A stretch of 64,000 nucleotides of DNA from Pegea sp. RAD2-039. Taxonomy: Eukaryota; Chordata; Thaliacea; Salpida; Salpidae. Shown here piece after piece: positions 36,310 through 49,600 of this stretch (position 1 is the first letter of the stretch; each line of letters opens with the position of its first letter). Position numbers and translations under genes: made by a program. Below the pieces are notes generated by a model. The model searched no databases. It was given only the letters and a program-made list of their open reading frames with translations, and was not told the origin of the DNA. The DNA is taken from the NCBI GenBank assembly GCA_034620365.1, contig JAQGEQ010000179.1:62001-126000 (forward strand), given 5' to 3'.

Positions 36310-36980
36310 GGTAGTTGTCTCCAGATTCTATTTTGTCTCTTATTGAGCTCGAAAAGTATCTTCCCCAACTATGGATGATTAGTACCACTGCCTCGGGAGA
36401 AGCAAAGGCTATATAAATTAATTCGAACAGAAAATCAACAAACTGTCAATTTCGATGTCACTGTCTCAAGTCACCGGCCTGTGTTACCAAAAAGTGGATG
36501 TAAAGAGTGAGAGTAGCTCAGTGCACCGAGCAGTGAATCTAAATATTTTGTTATATCAAGTGTTTGACTCACAACTTGTATTTTAAGTATGTGTTTGTCG
36601 TTTTTCTGTTCTTTCTATTTCAATTATGCTAAATTAAGACACTTAAAATTATTTTATATCTTTCTGCTCATATTGCTTTGTTTATGTTCAATATAAACGC
36701 TGTAAAATTGTTCACCTGTAGCCATACATTAAATAAAAAGGAGGGTGGTGGTCCAACGCACGCTACTCTCCACTATAATTAAAGTTAATACGCATACAAG
36801 AGTTAGTATGTAAGTCAGCATACAAATTCATTAGTCCTATAGCGAAAGAGGCTATGACATAAAGAAACTACAAATACGGTTCTTCTTTTAGATAATCCAG
36901 GCAATGAGTTGTCTTCTACTCGACAGCACGCGGAGACGGTGGTAATACCTCACAGTAAAAGAAATAAAATAGAAATACGT
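36310..36980. repeat. GC-richer repeat-like island with a tRNA-like segment
   Basis: The composition differs clearly from the flanks. Near 36512-36575 there is a tRNA-like order: GTAGCTCAGTGCACCGAG (A-box-like) and, about 40 bases on, GTGTTTGACTC (B-box-like). Other parts (36725-36770 and 36900-36960) are GC-rich without a coding frame. One or more decayed SINEs or DNA transposons could explain it, but no second copy is in the window. Confidence 0.3.
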
Positions 36981-37185
36981 TATTACGTAGATACATTCAC
37001 TTTATAATTAAACTTCTAAGTTTTGAAATTTAATTAAAGTATTTACCATGACTAAAGTAACTTAAGGTCTAAAGTTCTTTTATTTTCTTTAATTTGTTTC
37101 TATGCACTACACAAAATAAGTACAAACTTCAAATTATATATTTTCATTTTTTTGTATAACTAAAATTTAAACTAAAATCTAAGGT

Positions 37186-37400
37186 TTTATTACCCTGTAT
37201 TAGAGTCTAAATTCTATATTTATAGAAGTTATTAACTATGTTTGTTAATTTGAATTCTATATAAAGTGTAAATTTGTGATAAATACTACTATAAATGTTT
37301 TTAAAAGAACTATGCAAAGAAAAAGGGGCATCATAACAACATTTTTTCACAAGAACTAAAAATCTTAGTTCCTAGTGCAAACACCTGCAAATAGGGCGAA
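37186..37400 (+). repeat. Dispersed repeat, copy A (inverted relative to copy B)
   Basis: About 215 bases match the reverse complement of 45395-45620 at roughly 85 percent. Long shared words include TTACCCTGTAT-AGAGTCTAA, AAATACTACTATAAATG, AAAAGAACTATGC and TTTTTTCACAAGAACTAA. Both copies fade out at similar ends. There is no coding frame, so a nonautonomous element or a piece of a larger element is likely. Confidence 0.8.
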
Positions 37401-38006
37401 ATTAACTTTTATAAGTTGTTTATTAACTTGAGTTCACGTTTGTCAGACATCTTCGCTGTAGTTCATTTGTAATATTTAAACTTTCACCCTTTTTTGCATA
37501 AACTCTAACAACTTTACATAACAATCGTTAAAATTTTGATTTGTTGTACAATTCTTACTATTAGATTTTTGTGAAAAGGAAACGTTTTTTTTACATAATA
37601 ATTTATTTATTTAATCTATTTGTTTTATTCAAAACGTGGAGTTACAACTTCTATAGCTCTTACATTGAATAAAAACAAAAGATTACGAGCGGAAAGATAA
37701 TGAAAAGTTATGTCCCTATTCTATAAAAAATTCAGATGTAAACGATGATAAATAATTGTAATTAATAGAATTAATAAACTAACATTTCTTTTTAAAGATT
37801 ATAAATATTGTATTTACTCTGATTTAAACTTTTTGGATTTATTTTTGTAATCAAAGTATACAGCTAAAATATATTTATATCTTTACTTTTAAATACTTTT
37901 GTTTATTTTTAATAAAGTTTGTTTTAATAGTTTATGTAAATGTGAGATAAACAATTTGTCATTTTTGATGATTAAGAATCACACAAAATTTTCTTTTTAA
38001 TTTCAG
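37401..38006. other. AT-rich stretch upstream of the MANSC gene
   Basis: No gene was seen. A polypyrimidine tract with an acceptor (aatttcag) ends at 38006, 21 bases before the ATG, suggesting a 5' UTR intron whose first exon was not located. Confidence 0.45.
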
Positions 38007-38027
38007 GATATATTTTAGCTTTTCAAT

Positions 38028-38933
38028 ATGGTTAGCTTCCATCTAGTCATTAGTCTTTGCATCTTAACAACTTTTTGTCACTGTGAAGATTCTAGTATAT
38101 TGGCAAATTTTTCAAAAGATAAAATAAGCAAAATTTTAAACATCTTAAAATCAAATGACATCAAACAAACAGAATGTTTAAAAGACTTTGATTTTGTTCC
38201 TAATTCCATTATTCGGCCAAAAGATTCAATCAATAAAGGTGCAAAATTTTTAAAGAATTTAGAACAAGTAACATCATCAGTAGATTGTGGTAAGCTTTGC
38301 TGTGAATTTGTTGATGAAAAGTCTTCCTTGGGTACTTGTGACATGGCTTTATATCAGAAAAATCTTGGAGTATGTTACTTATTTAAATGTTTTAATGATG
38401 ATACAAATATCAATTCTTGTGTTTTTTCTAACAAAACGGGGTACACTGTATTTAAACATAAAAGTTTTAGTAATGCTCTACAATCAATTGAAAATGAAGT
38501 TCATAAGACTAACAAGTCAGCAACTGTCACAACTACATCAGCCACTACTACAACATCAACTATAGCTACTACAACAACAAAAGTAGAAGCAAAAAAAGAT
38601 AATCTATCACCTATGATTGTAAATGATTCATCTTCAATTGTCTCAAAAATTACTTCTGGAGTAAAAATCAGCTCAGCAACAAGTATTTATACAACCAATT
38701 CACCTATAGCTATAAATCCAAATGTAACAAAAGTTATTATTGAATACATTAATGTGCCAGATGAAGCTGATAGTGTCATGCTTCCACTGATTCTTGGTCT
38801 AGTAATTACATTTTTGGTCCTAGTGATGGTTGTTTGCCGTGTTCAGGTAATAAAAAAGAAGATTGGAAGAGGGAATTATATGAAAATGCAGATGGATGAA
38901 AGTGATTACTTGATAAATGGAATGTATTTATAA
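38028..38933 (+). CDS. MANSC-domain type I membrane protein (301 aa)
   Basis: A single coding exon. A signal peptide (residues 1 to about 19, MVSFHLVISLCILTTFCHC) precedes a MANSC domain at about 48-145. That domain shows the family pattern: FDFVPNSIIR, KGAKFL, VDCGKLCCEF, TCDMALYQ, CYLFKCF and a closing GYTVF. A serine/threonine-rich stalk at about 160-190 is probably O-glycosylated. A transmembrane helix at about 249-271 (LPLILGLVITFLVLVMVV) is followed by a 30-residue basic tail ending in DYLINGMYL. The same order and a similar tail occur in MANSC-domain and LRP11-like animal proteins. Their ligands are poorly known, so no function is claimed. An acceptor 21 bases upstream of the ATG suggests an untranslated first exon. 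Confidence 0.85.
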   Translation: MVSFHLVISLCILTTFCHCEDSSILANFSKDKISKILNILKSNDIKQTECLKDFDFVPNSIIRPKDSINKGAKFLKNLEQVTSSVDCGKLCCEFVDEKSSLGTCDMALYQKNLGVCYLFKCFNDDTNINSCVFSNKTGYTVFKHKSFSNALQSIENEVHKTNKSATVTTTSATTTTSTIATTTTKVEAKKDNLSPMIVNDSSSIVSKITSGVKISSATSIYTTNSPIAINPNVTKVIIEYINVPDEADSVMLPLILGLVITFLVLVMVVCRVQVIKKKIGRGNYMKMQMDESDYLINGMYL

Positions 38934-41448
38934 ATTTTTATTATTTTTTAGATCGGTTTTGTCCAAGTCATGTAAACTTTTTTATCACCTGTTGTTTATA
39001 CTCCTATATTGTTGAGCTCATTTGTGTTGACTTGTTCTTAATTACAGTTAACTATTTTTGTATTTTTATTTTCCAATTGTATATGTTAAATTTATTCGAG
39101 CTTTTAGATTTTCTTGAATTTCATAAGACTTCTTAGTTTTTTTTATCATATATCACTTGCCAGACTCAACAAATTCAACTTGCAATATAATTTCTAAAAA
39201 ATATTTTATATTTTTAACTTAAAGTACTATAAAAGATTTACTAGCTAATATTTTGTTGCAATATCTGATGATATAAATATTTTGTTGCAAAGTAAAGATT
39301 TCCAAACAAGTTTTATTAATAACTTTCTATTTATCTTCTATGAAGTTTGTCTCTTTGTATATAAGCCATTTCAAACATTAGATGGTTTTTAAGAAAGGAA
39401 ATGGAAAACTGATAACTTTTTATTAAGATTAATTTTTACTTGTTCATATTTTTATTGTCTTCTTATTTGTTGTTTCTTCTGTTACTTGCACAGTTTTCGT
39501 GGTTAGTATTTAATAAATTTAATTTGACATCAAAAAATTTGAGAAATACTTGAAATGATAGAAAGGTTGATTTGATGTAACGTTTTCAAGAAGTTCATTT
39601 TAGAGGGAATTTTTCGGCTCAGTTAAACATTTTTATGTAATCAGTTTAGATTTATATAATAAACAAATAATAATGATTAGTATATGACTTGTGCTTAAAG
39701 TAGTTTCTAACATCACAAACTGCAGAAAACCTTTTCCGTATAAGTGGGATTTCCACTTCCGTGTTAACTTTAAAAAGTTTAAGTTGTTAAGTAAAATGCA
39801 AACTTTTAAAAATAATGTTTCTTGAACCTTTTTTGCAGTCTTAAAAGGTGAAGTTATTATTGGCTTTAAAGAGGTAATTCAAAGTTACTTAAAATTAAAA
39901 AATCTTTAAATATTTAAAACTAAAACTCAGGTGAACTCATTTGAAACAAATATTTCTACAATGATTCTGGACTACATTTGTTTTTATAAAATTACAATTC
40001 AAGATTACTAACACAAGTTTTAATTATTTAGTGGATCGTCAAAAACACATGACAATGTTTAAATTTGCAGTTAAATTTGGTTTTCAAATGATATCTTTAA
40101 GATTTCATTTGCTTAATTATTCTAGTTTACTTCGTTTGATACAAAGTTTAAGTAATTCTTTAGCATCATATATTAGTAATTTTTCTTTTATCAATGTATT
40201 TTCTGTGTTTTTTGTCTACGATTATTTCGTTTAAGCTTTGCATTAAGTTTTGATTTTCTTTTACTTTATCTCATTGACATATGATTTTTACTATCTTAAT
40301 TTTTTTCCAATTTTAAAAATATTAATTTACTTATTTACAAGACTGCTCAATTACAAGGCAGATGTTTTATAAAAATTTGAAGAACTATGTATCAAAAGAA
40401 ATGCAGAATAATTGACATAAATTCACGTGTCTTTGTAAGCAACAATAATTAAAGTATAAGTAATAAGCGATGAAAAACCACGAAAAAAGTTATAATTTCA
40501 TAATATGTTTGAAAATGCATTAATATATATACATTACAAAAGACTTAGTTTTGATATTTTTTGGGGTATTTTAAATTTAAGCTAAAAAATTATAAATAAA
40601 ATAAAAACTTATTGAAATTATAGACAAAGTAGTGCACCAAAGGTTACATTTTAATTGAAAATGTCTGCCGCATTTACAAGACTATATTAAAAAACTTTAC
40701 AAAATGCTCTAAGTAATTAGAAAATTGGAAGACATCAAGTTTTTACTGCTCAAAACTTTGCTAGAAGATATTAAGAAATCTATGCTTACAGAAATTTACT
40801 TAGAGTTCGATAAGTAGATAATTTAGTCAAACTTTTCAAAACATCAACAGTTTTTAGTGGATTAAATTTAACTAAAATCAAACTTTTTATAATACAAAGC
40901 GGTTCAAAACATGTTAATCTTAAAAAAATAGTCCTGAATAAATTAAAAGTTATGTGTGAAGTATTTGTTCTCTTGAATTCAAAGTCAATTTATTAATCGA
41001 CTAATTTTCGTAATTGTTTTCTTCTGATAAAATTTCTGAAAAAATTAACTGAGCTTCATAAGGTTGCTTAACTTGGAATTTTCTATACATTTTTCAAATC
41101 AATTTTAATGACTTTTTCCTGAGTTTTTTCAGGATTCATTTGTAGAATTGTTTGTGAAATTTGAAGAGATAAAACTGAAACTACCTCTGATAAAGCATGT
41201 TTGACTTTTTAAACTAATAAAGCTCAAAATAATTAAAAAAAAAACATTTTAAGAAGTGTATGAATTTGCAGTCAATATAAGATGCTTTAAAATCTGGTTC
41301 TGTATAAAATTAAAGAATTTAGCAGGGAGTTATTTTTTAGTTAAAAAAATTTCTTTATTAATTTTGATTTTCAAAAAAGAAATTCAATTGAATTTAGTAA
41401 ATAGGAAAATATCTTCAATATCTACCAAATATAATCATCTTGTATTCT
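38934..41448. other. AT-rich stretch, convergent 3' region
   Basis: It lies between the MANSC gene and the minus-strand DnaJ gene. An AATAAA near 39658 could end the MANSC transcript. Open frames near 40031 and 41256 have random composition. Confidence 0.4.
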
Positions 41449-43200
41449 TTATCGATGTTTAGTAAAAATGTTAACTGACGAATTAATCTTTTCAATTAAA
41501 TCTAATTTCTTTTTATCCTGATAATCTTCCATAATCATTTCTTTCATAATTTGTTTTATTTGTTTCTCTTCTTCTTCTTCGTTTGGTGGTTTATCATCAA
41601 AAATTTCTTCCTGAAAAAATCAAATTATTTCATTCAATTGAAATAAAACAACTATATTAGGAAGGACAATTTTATCTAGTTGTAAATTAATTAAAGGTTC
41701 ATTAAAAAGTTAGATTAAAACTTTTTATATCAAATAAACCTCAGAATAAAATTAATTATTCTAATTACATCATAATAATTTTGAAATAGAATTTTGTTTA
41801 GTTCGACCAATTGGTAAGTTCAAATTTAAATATATAAGTAAGAAAGTATATTGATTCAAAGTTTTTTTTCAAACTTGTATAATTCAAAACAACTGATACT
41901 AATTAGCTTAAAGACCTGCAATCATCTGGCAAAGTAAGAAGTTTACTGTCAGATAGCAGATTATCATCAAAATATATTATAAAAACAAATTTTGAATATA
42001 ATAAAAATAATTTCCAGAATTAGAAAAAAATTAAAGAATAACAAATAAACAAAAATTTCTTTCAAACTAATTGGTTATAACAAATTTAAAGAAAAGTTTA
42101 TTAAAAAGTTCTTTGACAAGTAAAATAATCAAAAATATACCATTACCTTCAAAGATAAATAACCAAAAATATCCAAAAAGTGAACAATAATCGCAGCAGT
42201 CACCACAAAACTGAATACTTTAAATGTTGCACTTTCAGTGAACTTCTTAGGAGCTTCATTTTCAACATCAAGAGCCTCCACAGTAAAAGAGTAAGATTTA
42301 TTTGAGTAATTATCTGTGAAACACTCACTAATAATAAAATGTATTATAATAAAAAAAACTTTAATAAACTCTAAAAGTAAGCTGACTTAAAGAAGCCTTA
42401 AATTGTTTGATCAACTTAAAACCATTAAAATTTAATTAAAATTCTTTATAAATATTAGATAAATAAAATTTATTACAATAATAAACAATAAAAAAACATT
42501 TATAAAAGAATAAAAAAACTTTGAATTGGTTTTCTAAAAAAAATTATTATTAAGATAATATTTAAAAGCTAGAAGATTTAATACAATTGAGTTGCTTAAT
42601 AGTATATAAAAAAAGTAAATTATAATATTGAATAGACTCTTTAAGCTTTTAGATTTATGAAAAAATTAGTTCTCTGATTATTTAAAGATTTACTACCAAG
42701 TAGAAAAGAATTAAAGTATATCTTAAAAGCTTAACCAGAATATATTAAAATCATTCTTTATAATATTGTTAAAAATTAGTTTTAATATAACTAAGATCTT
42801 TATGAGATCACTTAGAAATTTATAATCAAGATAACAGATAAAAATAATTTCAGGTTATAAAAACTTAACTTTAACTACCTCTTGTTTCATCTTTACATTC
42901 TTCTTTATTTTCATAATCAAAATCATTATCAAATTGTTCTAATATTTGCCTATAAGCGTTATGAATCCTCACAAACTTTTCTTGTGAATCTTTATCAGGA
43001 TTTCTATCAGGATGATATTTTTTGGATAATTGAAAGTATGCATTTTTAACTGTGCTTTCATTAGAGTTTTTTGGAATACCTAATATATCAAAAGGATTCG
43101 TTGAAGAAGTGTGATTAAAACTTTTTGAGCAGATTTCATTTACTTTAACTCTATTTCTAATACACTTCAAAAAATTCCTAGAAAAAGTCAACAAAAACAT
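41449..43200 (-). CDS. DnaJ-domain protein with membrane segment (DNAJC4-like), at least 3 exons
   Basis: Exon 1 (ATG at 43200) has a basic, hydrophobic N-terminus that could target mitochondria. A J domain spans about 35-95: NPFDILGIPKNSNESTVK, the QLSKKYHPDRNPD loop with the HPD motif at 63-65, and the fourth helix to FDNDFDYE. A second exon (about 42130-42310) encodes a polar stretch and a hydrophobic segment (FVVTAAIIVHFLDIFGYLSL), probably a membrane anchor. The last exon (41449 to about 41617) is acidic and ends TKHR. The HPD motif stimulates Hsp70 ATPase. J domain then a membrane segment fits DNAJC4. The phase between exons 1 and 2 does not match with the obvious splice sites, so a small exon may be missing in 42310-42870. 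Confidence 0.72.
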
Positions 43201-44280
43201 TTCATTAGATCTACAAAAAAAATAAAATATACTAATAAAAAAGTCTTAAACGGGAAAGTCCCTTATAAAAAACTTTATACTGTGCTGAATGCTGTCTTAG
43301 TTTGGTATACGCAGATATTGCAAGTATTGTGTTGCTGCGAAAAGAAATATTACTACTGCATTTAATGTTATAAATGAACTACTTTGCATATCAATTTAAA
43401 AATAAAGCAATGTATTTAGTTTGATAAAAAGGAGAATAAACAAATGACTTTAAAAGTCATAGAAAATATGCAAGTCACATTTATAAACTTGCCCGAGTTA
43501 ATTGAATATTCTATTTAACCAAATAGATGATTGAAGGTTTAAAATTCTTTTGTGTATAATGATGCTAGAGGTTTGCATTCACTTTGATCAAACTAGATGA
43601 GAAAAAAAGTTTGTAATATGTGGGAGCATATGATACAATGATATATTGTATCTTCCTTGGGTCTGCTAACTTTTCAGAATGGAGTATAACCATCAACCAA
43701 TTTTTTTTAATGGTGAGCTCTCATCATACTACAGAAATAGAGGCACACCAAAAAAAGTTCAAAAATTTACTGAAATTTTCTTTGAAACAGAGGTATACTT
43801 TTTCATTTGTCTCAACCTGGGTTTGCAGAATAAAAAAAAATCATCAACATTACGTCAACGTATTTCGTGAGGCAAGTCATAACCAGTCGACCGGAAGAAA
43901 GAACAAATTGCAAGGAAGATAAAGGTTATCGATTAAAGTTCATCGAGTATCAATCACACCTCTATAAGAAATACAGTCAAGTTTTCCTTTTGTGTATCGG
44001 CTTGGCCAAAGAAGATTAAACTGTAGCTCCATCTTCATATCGTCTTTTTTCATTCTTTCTTGATGTATGTCACATATTTTTTTTCATTGCATAGTCATCT
44101 TTGTATTATCTTCAAACCTTTGAACCACTGCTAATAGAAAATATGAAATATACCGATATATAGAGCATCTTCTGTCGTGTCTGTTTGTGCTAATAGTTTT
44201 CCAGTCATAAGCTGAAAAATAGTTCGTTTTAAATTAACTTTGAGAAAAGTAAAACAATAATTTTTTTGTTTTTACTGCAG
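43201..44280. other. Intergenic stretch with coding-like scraps
   Basis: Divergent spacer upstream of the DnaJ gene. Two short plus-strand frames look somewhat coding: 43679-43870 (GTPKKVQKFTEIFFETEVYF) and about 43850-44020 (YRLKFIEYQSHLYKKYSQVF). They are in different frames and no family is recognised, so a decayed element is possible. Confidence 0.25.
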
Positions 44281-44289
44281 AAAAAATAT

Positions 44290-45165
44290 TTATTTATTAC
44301 AATAAATGCGAAGGAGGGTGCCTAAGGAGAGCACCTTCTGCTAACACAAATTCTCACAAATAACATCTATTTAGAAATTAAGTTAGAAATATAGAAAGCA
44401 AAAGATGTAACACATGGCATTTCAGTAGCCCTCGAAGCATATAAAGTGAACAATTACATAGAATTATAGTAATATTTAAAAAAAGGAAAAATTCACAGTT
44501 TAGAAATGGCAGTGTTGGCAATATTATAACGTTTCAACTTTTTTTTGAATAACACAAGTGATTCTAACATGACAATGTCTGATGGCAGCTGGTTCCATGT
44601 ATTAATTGTGCGGTATGAGAAAATCGCTCTGATTAATGTACCAGGTGGTATGAGTTTATTAAGATGTAATGTCTGAGTAGATATAACTTGAGGGAAGGAC
44701 TAATGGAAAAGAAATCATCAAACTGAAGGTAAATTAAATTGTGGATAGTTTTAAAATTAGAATTAAGTTGTATTTAACTCGTCAAATTTTCAGAGTATCA
44801 AAATTGAAGGAGCTGAGACGATGTTTATAACTATCATATTTAATATTATGTTTCCTACATACCAATCTCGTAAATGTTGCCTGAACAGACTCGATTTTTT
44901 TGATATCACTAACTTGATATGGCATCCATGCACTAATATTATATTCAAGAATTGGACGTATGTACAATTTGAAGAGATTGATAAAGAAGTATGAATCCTT
45001 AGAATTAAAGGTTTTTATAATATGGAAGACAAGGTTGATTGATTTTCCAAAGATTTTGGAAACATAATTGCGCCATTTAAAGTCAGATGATAGGGTAATG
45101 CCAAGGTCTAGAACCGAAGATATTCGCTGAATAATAAATCCATTGGTATAGCAACAAAAGGAATC
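44290..45165 (-). mobile_element. LINE 3' end, copy 2 (end of ORF2, 3' UTR and tail)
   Basis: On the minus strand the end of a non-LTR reverse transcriptase can be read: DLGITLSSDFKWRNYV, KLYIRPILEYNISAWMPYQV, IKKIESVQATFTRLVCRK, then a stop, and beyond it FSYRTINTWNQLPSDIVM with LVLFKKKLKRY. The last phrase is the usual C-terminal end of such ORF2 proteins. A ~200-base 3' UTR follows and ends in GGCACCCTCCTTCGCATTTATTGTAATAAATAAA at 44290-44325. The copy is 5'-truncated at about 45165 and carries stops. It is the same family as the fragment at 2455-3075, and its tail is shared with the SINE at 23906-24090. Confidence 0.9.
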
Positions 45166-45394
45166 AAATAAATCTTTTTTTAATCTATACAGAAGGTATA
45201 TCTTTTAAGCTTTCATACTTTGCTTTTGTTTAACGAAATGGGATAGGAACTCATTAGGAACTCTATCTATCAAGAGTTGGGTTTTTAGAATATAAATTTA
45301 TATTGAACAACTCATAAGCTTCCTCAATGCCTTTCTATGTTTTCTATGTTATGCGTTATGATTAAACGTATTACAAATTTGCTACTTTTAAAAC

Positions 45395-45620
45395 AACTTT
45401 GCAGATGTTTGCAACATTTGCAATAGGAACGAAGTTTTTTAGTTCTTGTGAAAAAATGCTTTTGTTATAATGCCCATTTTTCTTCGCATAGTTCTTTTAA
45501 AATCATTTATAGTAGTATTTATCAAAATTTTATACTTTATATAGAATTAAAGTTAACAATCATAGCTTTTAACTTCTATAAATATAGAATTTAGACTCTG
45601 ATACAGGGTAATAAAGTTGG
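45395..45620 (-). repeat. Dispersed repeat, copy B (inverted relative to copy A)
   Basis: This is the reverse-complement partner of 37186-37400. It lies about 230 bases beyond the 5' truncation of the LINE copy, in the same minus orientation. The similarity stops abruptly at TTTATTACCCTGTAT on one side and fades near GCAAA-CATCTGCAAA on the other. Confidence 0.8.
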
Positions 45621-46696
45621 CTGCTATGCTAAAACTGAGAAAAATTACCTTTGATGTTTTGTTATTATAAATATATAAGATATTCATAAAGTATTTACAC
45701 AAGTTAAATAAAGCTGTGAATACATTATAAGAGAGTTTGCTGTTTTTTGCAAGAATTGACTTAGTTTGTTAACTACAAGTGCTAAAAGTTTAATCAGATA
45801 TGAGCCTATACTGTTTAATAGCTGGTTGAACTACTATATCTAAAAAATGTAAAAACATCAAAGAATACTTTGATATTTGCTAAAATTGACTATTTTTTAA
45901 ACTTTACTCTTTTTAACTTTGCAATAAATGTTGAAGACATAAAAATGAAAATACAATTTAGTACAAAATGCTAATACCTTTCTTAAAAATATTTTAACAA
46001 ACTGTCTCTTTGCTTGTAGCTCTATTTATTTATTTGTTTTTTTCTGTCAATACTAAATGAAAATTCTACCAGCTTTTATAAATGAATTATTGAATAATTT
46101 CAAACTTTTCATCAAGGATTTCTACAACATATTTTATTACTTTACCTGTTTTTAGCTTTGTAATTATTTATTGTTATTTTTCATATTGATTTAACTTTAT
46201 TATAGTACTTTGAAAAATATAATTGACTCTTATATCCAATTTCCATTAAATAGAAATTGGGGCTTAGTAATGATTTAACTACTTATTAAATGTTAAACTG
46301 TTTATAAGATTATAAAAAGAATTTTAGTTTATTATTTTTTTTATTTTAAATAAATTATAACAAGATGAAACTTTGGTAGTTTTGTTATTTACTTTTAAAA
46401 TGGTTTATAACATTATAAATAAACTCTATAGTCAAATATTATAATCATTACTTTTATTTTCAAGTTTTATTGGTCATATAAGGCTCTTAATGTTTATCTT
46501 TTAGTATATATTTATCTTTTAGTATATATTGAGACATTATTTACATTTTAATTAAATCAAAATTGAAAGTTTTAATAACCTATGGAATAAAATTAAGCTT
46601 TATAAAGTTGATAAATGAGCAAATTTGAAAATAGTTATGTTTTGATGCAACTCAAACCTAATAAAATATTATCAAAAAAGCAGTAATCAATTAAAA
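45621..46696. other. AT-rich stretch upstream of SAMD8
   Basis: No gene was seen. The SAMD8 promoter should lie here. Confidence 0.4.
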
Positions 46697-49600
46697 ATGA
46701 GTGCTGCAAATTGGTCATGTAGTGAAGTAAAGAGTTGGTTGATAGAGCAGGGGTTTAAGGAATATTCAGAGCTCTTATGTGATCAACATGAGGTTGATGG
46801 AGAAGTGCTTCTCAGTTTAACAGAAATAGTAAGTTATTCTTCGTTATACTTGAAATAGCTGTAAAAATTGACTATTTTTTTTAGGATTTGAAAACACCAC
46901 CTCTACAAATCAAGAAGTTGTCTCATATAAAAAAGCTATTTAATTGTATCAGAAGCTTGATTGAAAAAGAAGATGCTTATAAATGTTTGTTGCTATTTAT
47001 ATTGTTTGAGATACATATTTGAGATATTATTTTTTTAATCTATAACTTATATTTACTTTTATCTTCATTTCTTAAATATAGATTTTTTGTTATTTTTTGA
47101 TTAAAATGAAAGTCCATAAAATGTACTTTAGTTAGTTATTTAATTTTGTGTGTAAATAAGTCTGTAAAAACAAACTTCATTAAAGATGAAAGTTTATTGA
47201 AAAAAAACTTTTAGTTTTTACTGGTATTATTTGATTATTTAAAGTAATTATTGAAACAAAACTTTGAAAATTCAATTTGAAATTTTATACTTTTGTTTGT
47301 AGATCGTCAAATTTCCAATATGAAAGCCGACCGACTACGGTACTCATCTGTGGGTAGATCAAGCTCTTTTCAAAGAGCTTTTTCAGACTCCAGTGATGCC
47401 TACTCAGAATCAGATGGAACTCATTTTGTACCTGACTACTACAAGTTTTTTGTAAGTTATCGAATGAAAAATTTTCAGTTTAAACAAAGTTTATTTCTTA
47501 CAAAATTAATCTGATTAAATTTTGAGTAGCTTTGATTAGTAGTTAATCAATTATTTGTTCTAACTTAACAAACTTTAAAGTTTAGTTTTGTGTTGACATC
47601 TGTTTGTTGTTTGGGTGTTGTCTATTGATCAGTGAAGAAATTACATAATGATAAAACGTAATTGATTAGATTTTAGAAAAAGATATCTGAAAATATTTTT
47701 TCTATTTTCTAGTAACGTTATTTTTAATAATAATCTTCTTTATTAGACAATTGTCAGACTTTCAAACGTTTTTAGGTCACTGAATAAAAACTGTTTACTT
47801 TGTAAAATGTTTCAACTTGTTGTTTTCTCAGGCAAGTGTTGGTTATGCATTTATCTCATCTTGGATAACTGCTTTCACTATGGTTCTTGTTCATGAAAGA
47901 GTCCCTGACATGACGAAGTATCCTCCTCTCCCTGATATATTTCTTGATAACGTCCCTTTGATTCCGGATGCTTTTAAATTAGCAGAAGTTTGTGGCTTAA
48001 TTCTTTGTTTGTTTTGGATTGCTATTTTGATTTGTCATAAGCACAGGTGTGTCTTTTTTTGATGACATTATTTCGATTTTCTTCTAAATTCTTCTTATCT
48101 GTGAATTTCTAGATTTATTATTTTGAGGAGATTTTTCAGCATCACCAGTACAATTTTTCTGTTGCGTTCTGTTACGATGTTTGTCACATCTTTATCTGTT
48201 CCTGGAAAGCATCTTTCTTGTTCAGGTTCATTCATCATTTATGGCTTCAAAACATCATGAAAAATCTTCTCACAAAATTTAAAATATTATTTTTGAAGAA
48301 AATGATTTTTACACGAAACAGAATTAATCGAAAAATGTTTCTTTTTTAGCAACTTATTACCATTCAATGACTGGAAGAATTGAACGGGCTACTAATATTG
48401 TTCTAGGCCTTGGTATGTCACTGACAGGCGTCCATACCTGTGGGGACTACCTGTTTAGTGGACATACAGCATATTTGACTCTCTTCAACCACTTCATCAC
48501 TGAATGTTTGTTTTTATTTTCTAAACTTTTATGTTTTTTAAAATTAGAAGTTTTCTAAATTTGTTTTGATAAAATTTGATTCTTATCTTTCAACCTTAAT
48601 TAGTTTTAAAAGGTTTCAAATAACTAAAAATAGATTTTTCTAAATAATAATAATTTTTCAGATACTCCTAGCCGTTTATATCATTTACATACAGCAAGTT
48701 GGGTTCTTAACCTATTTGGAATATTTTTTGTTTTAGCTGCTCATGAGCACTACTCAATTGATGTGTAAGTTCAAAGTTCATGTTTGAACTTCTATCAAAA
48801 GAGTTTGTTTCTGTTTCAGAGTAATTGCCTTCTATATCGCATCAAGAATTTTTTTATATTATCACATGCTTGCAAATACTAGAAGTTACAGTAGAAGTCG
48901 TAGAATTAGGGTGAGATATTTTCACTATTTACAAATTTACGACCTGTTTTGATTCCCTAATAATTTTATTAAAAATTAAGTTATATTTTCGATTAAATTT
49001 TATGAATGGATTTGAGAAATTGAATTTGGAAAGTTGTTTTGGTCGTCAGATTATGTCATTTATGATTCAGAAAGTTTTTGAAACTAAATTAGGCTGTTTC
49101 TTTTCTCAAATTATTTCCGTATTATCTATTAGTAATTAGTTACTTCAAAAAGTAGTTTAGATAGATGTATGGGGGTCAATCTTATCGTCCAAGTATATTC
49201 AATTATTTTTACTTATTTTTAAATCTAAATTATTTAAAATTGTTATCTTTAAAAATTCATGTTCAGTTTCAAGTTTCAAAAAAAATATCGAAAAAAGGTT
49301 TTAAGTAAAATAGATTTAGTGTTAATACCGCTTAAGTATATTTAAAGTTAAAGTTAACAGCTCTAGAAGACTTAAAGCATGTTTAGTGGGCTAGACCGTG
49401 TCCAGGTCAACCCAAGGAAATACTTTACTGATATGAGGGGCAACACTTGCTTCAATAGACGCTCATCTAAGAAATCATTTATTGAAGTATGTTTCTACTG
49501 ATCAAAGTGCTTCAACAACCAGTGGCTTGCACTCATATTCATTTCCTATCAATTCTTGAGTCGGTTGTAATAAATGTTTGTTTTATTTCAGTATCTCTTC

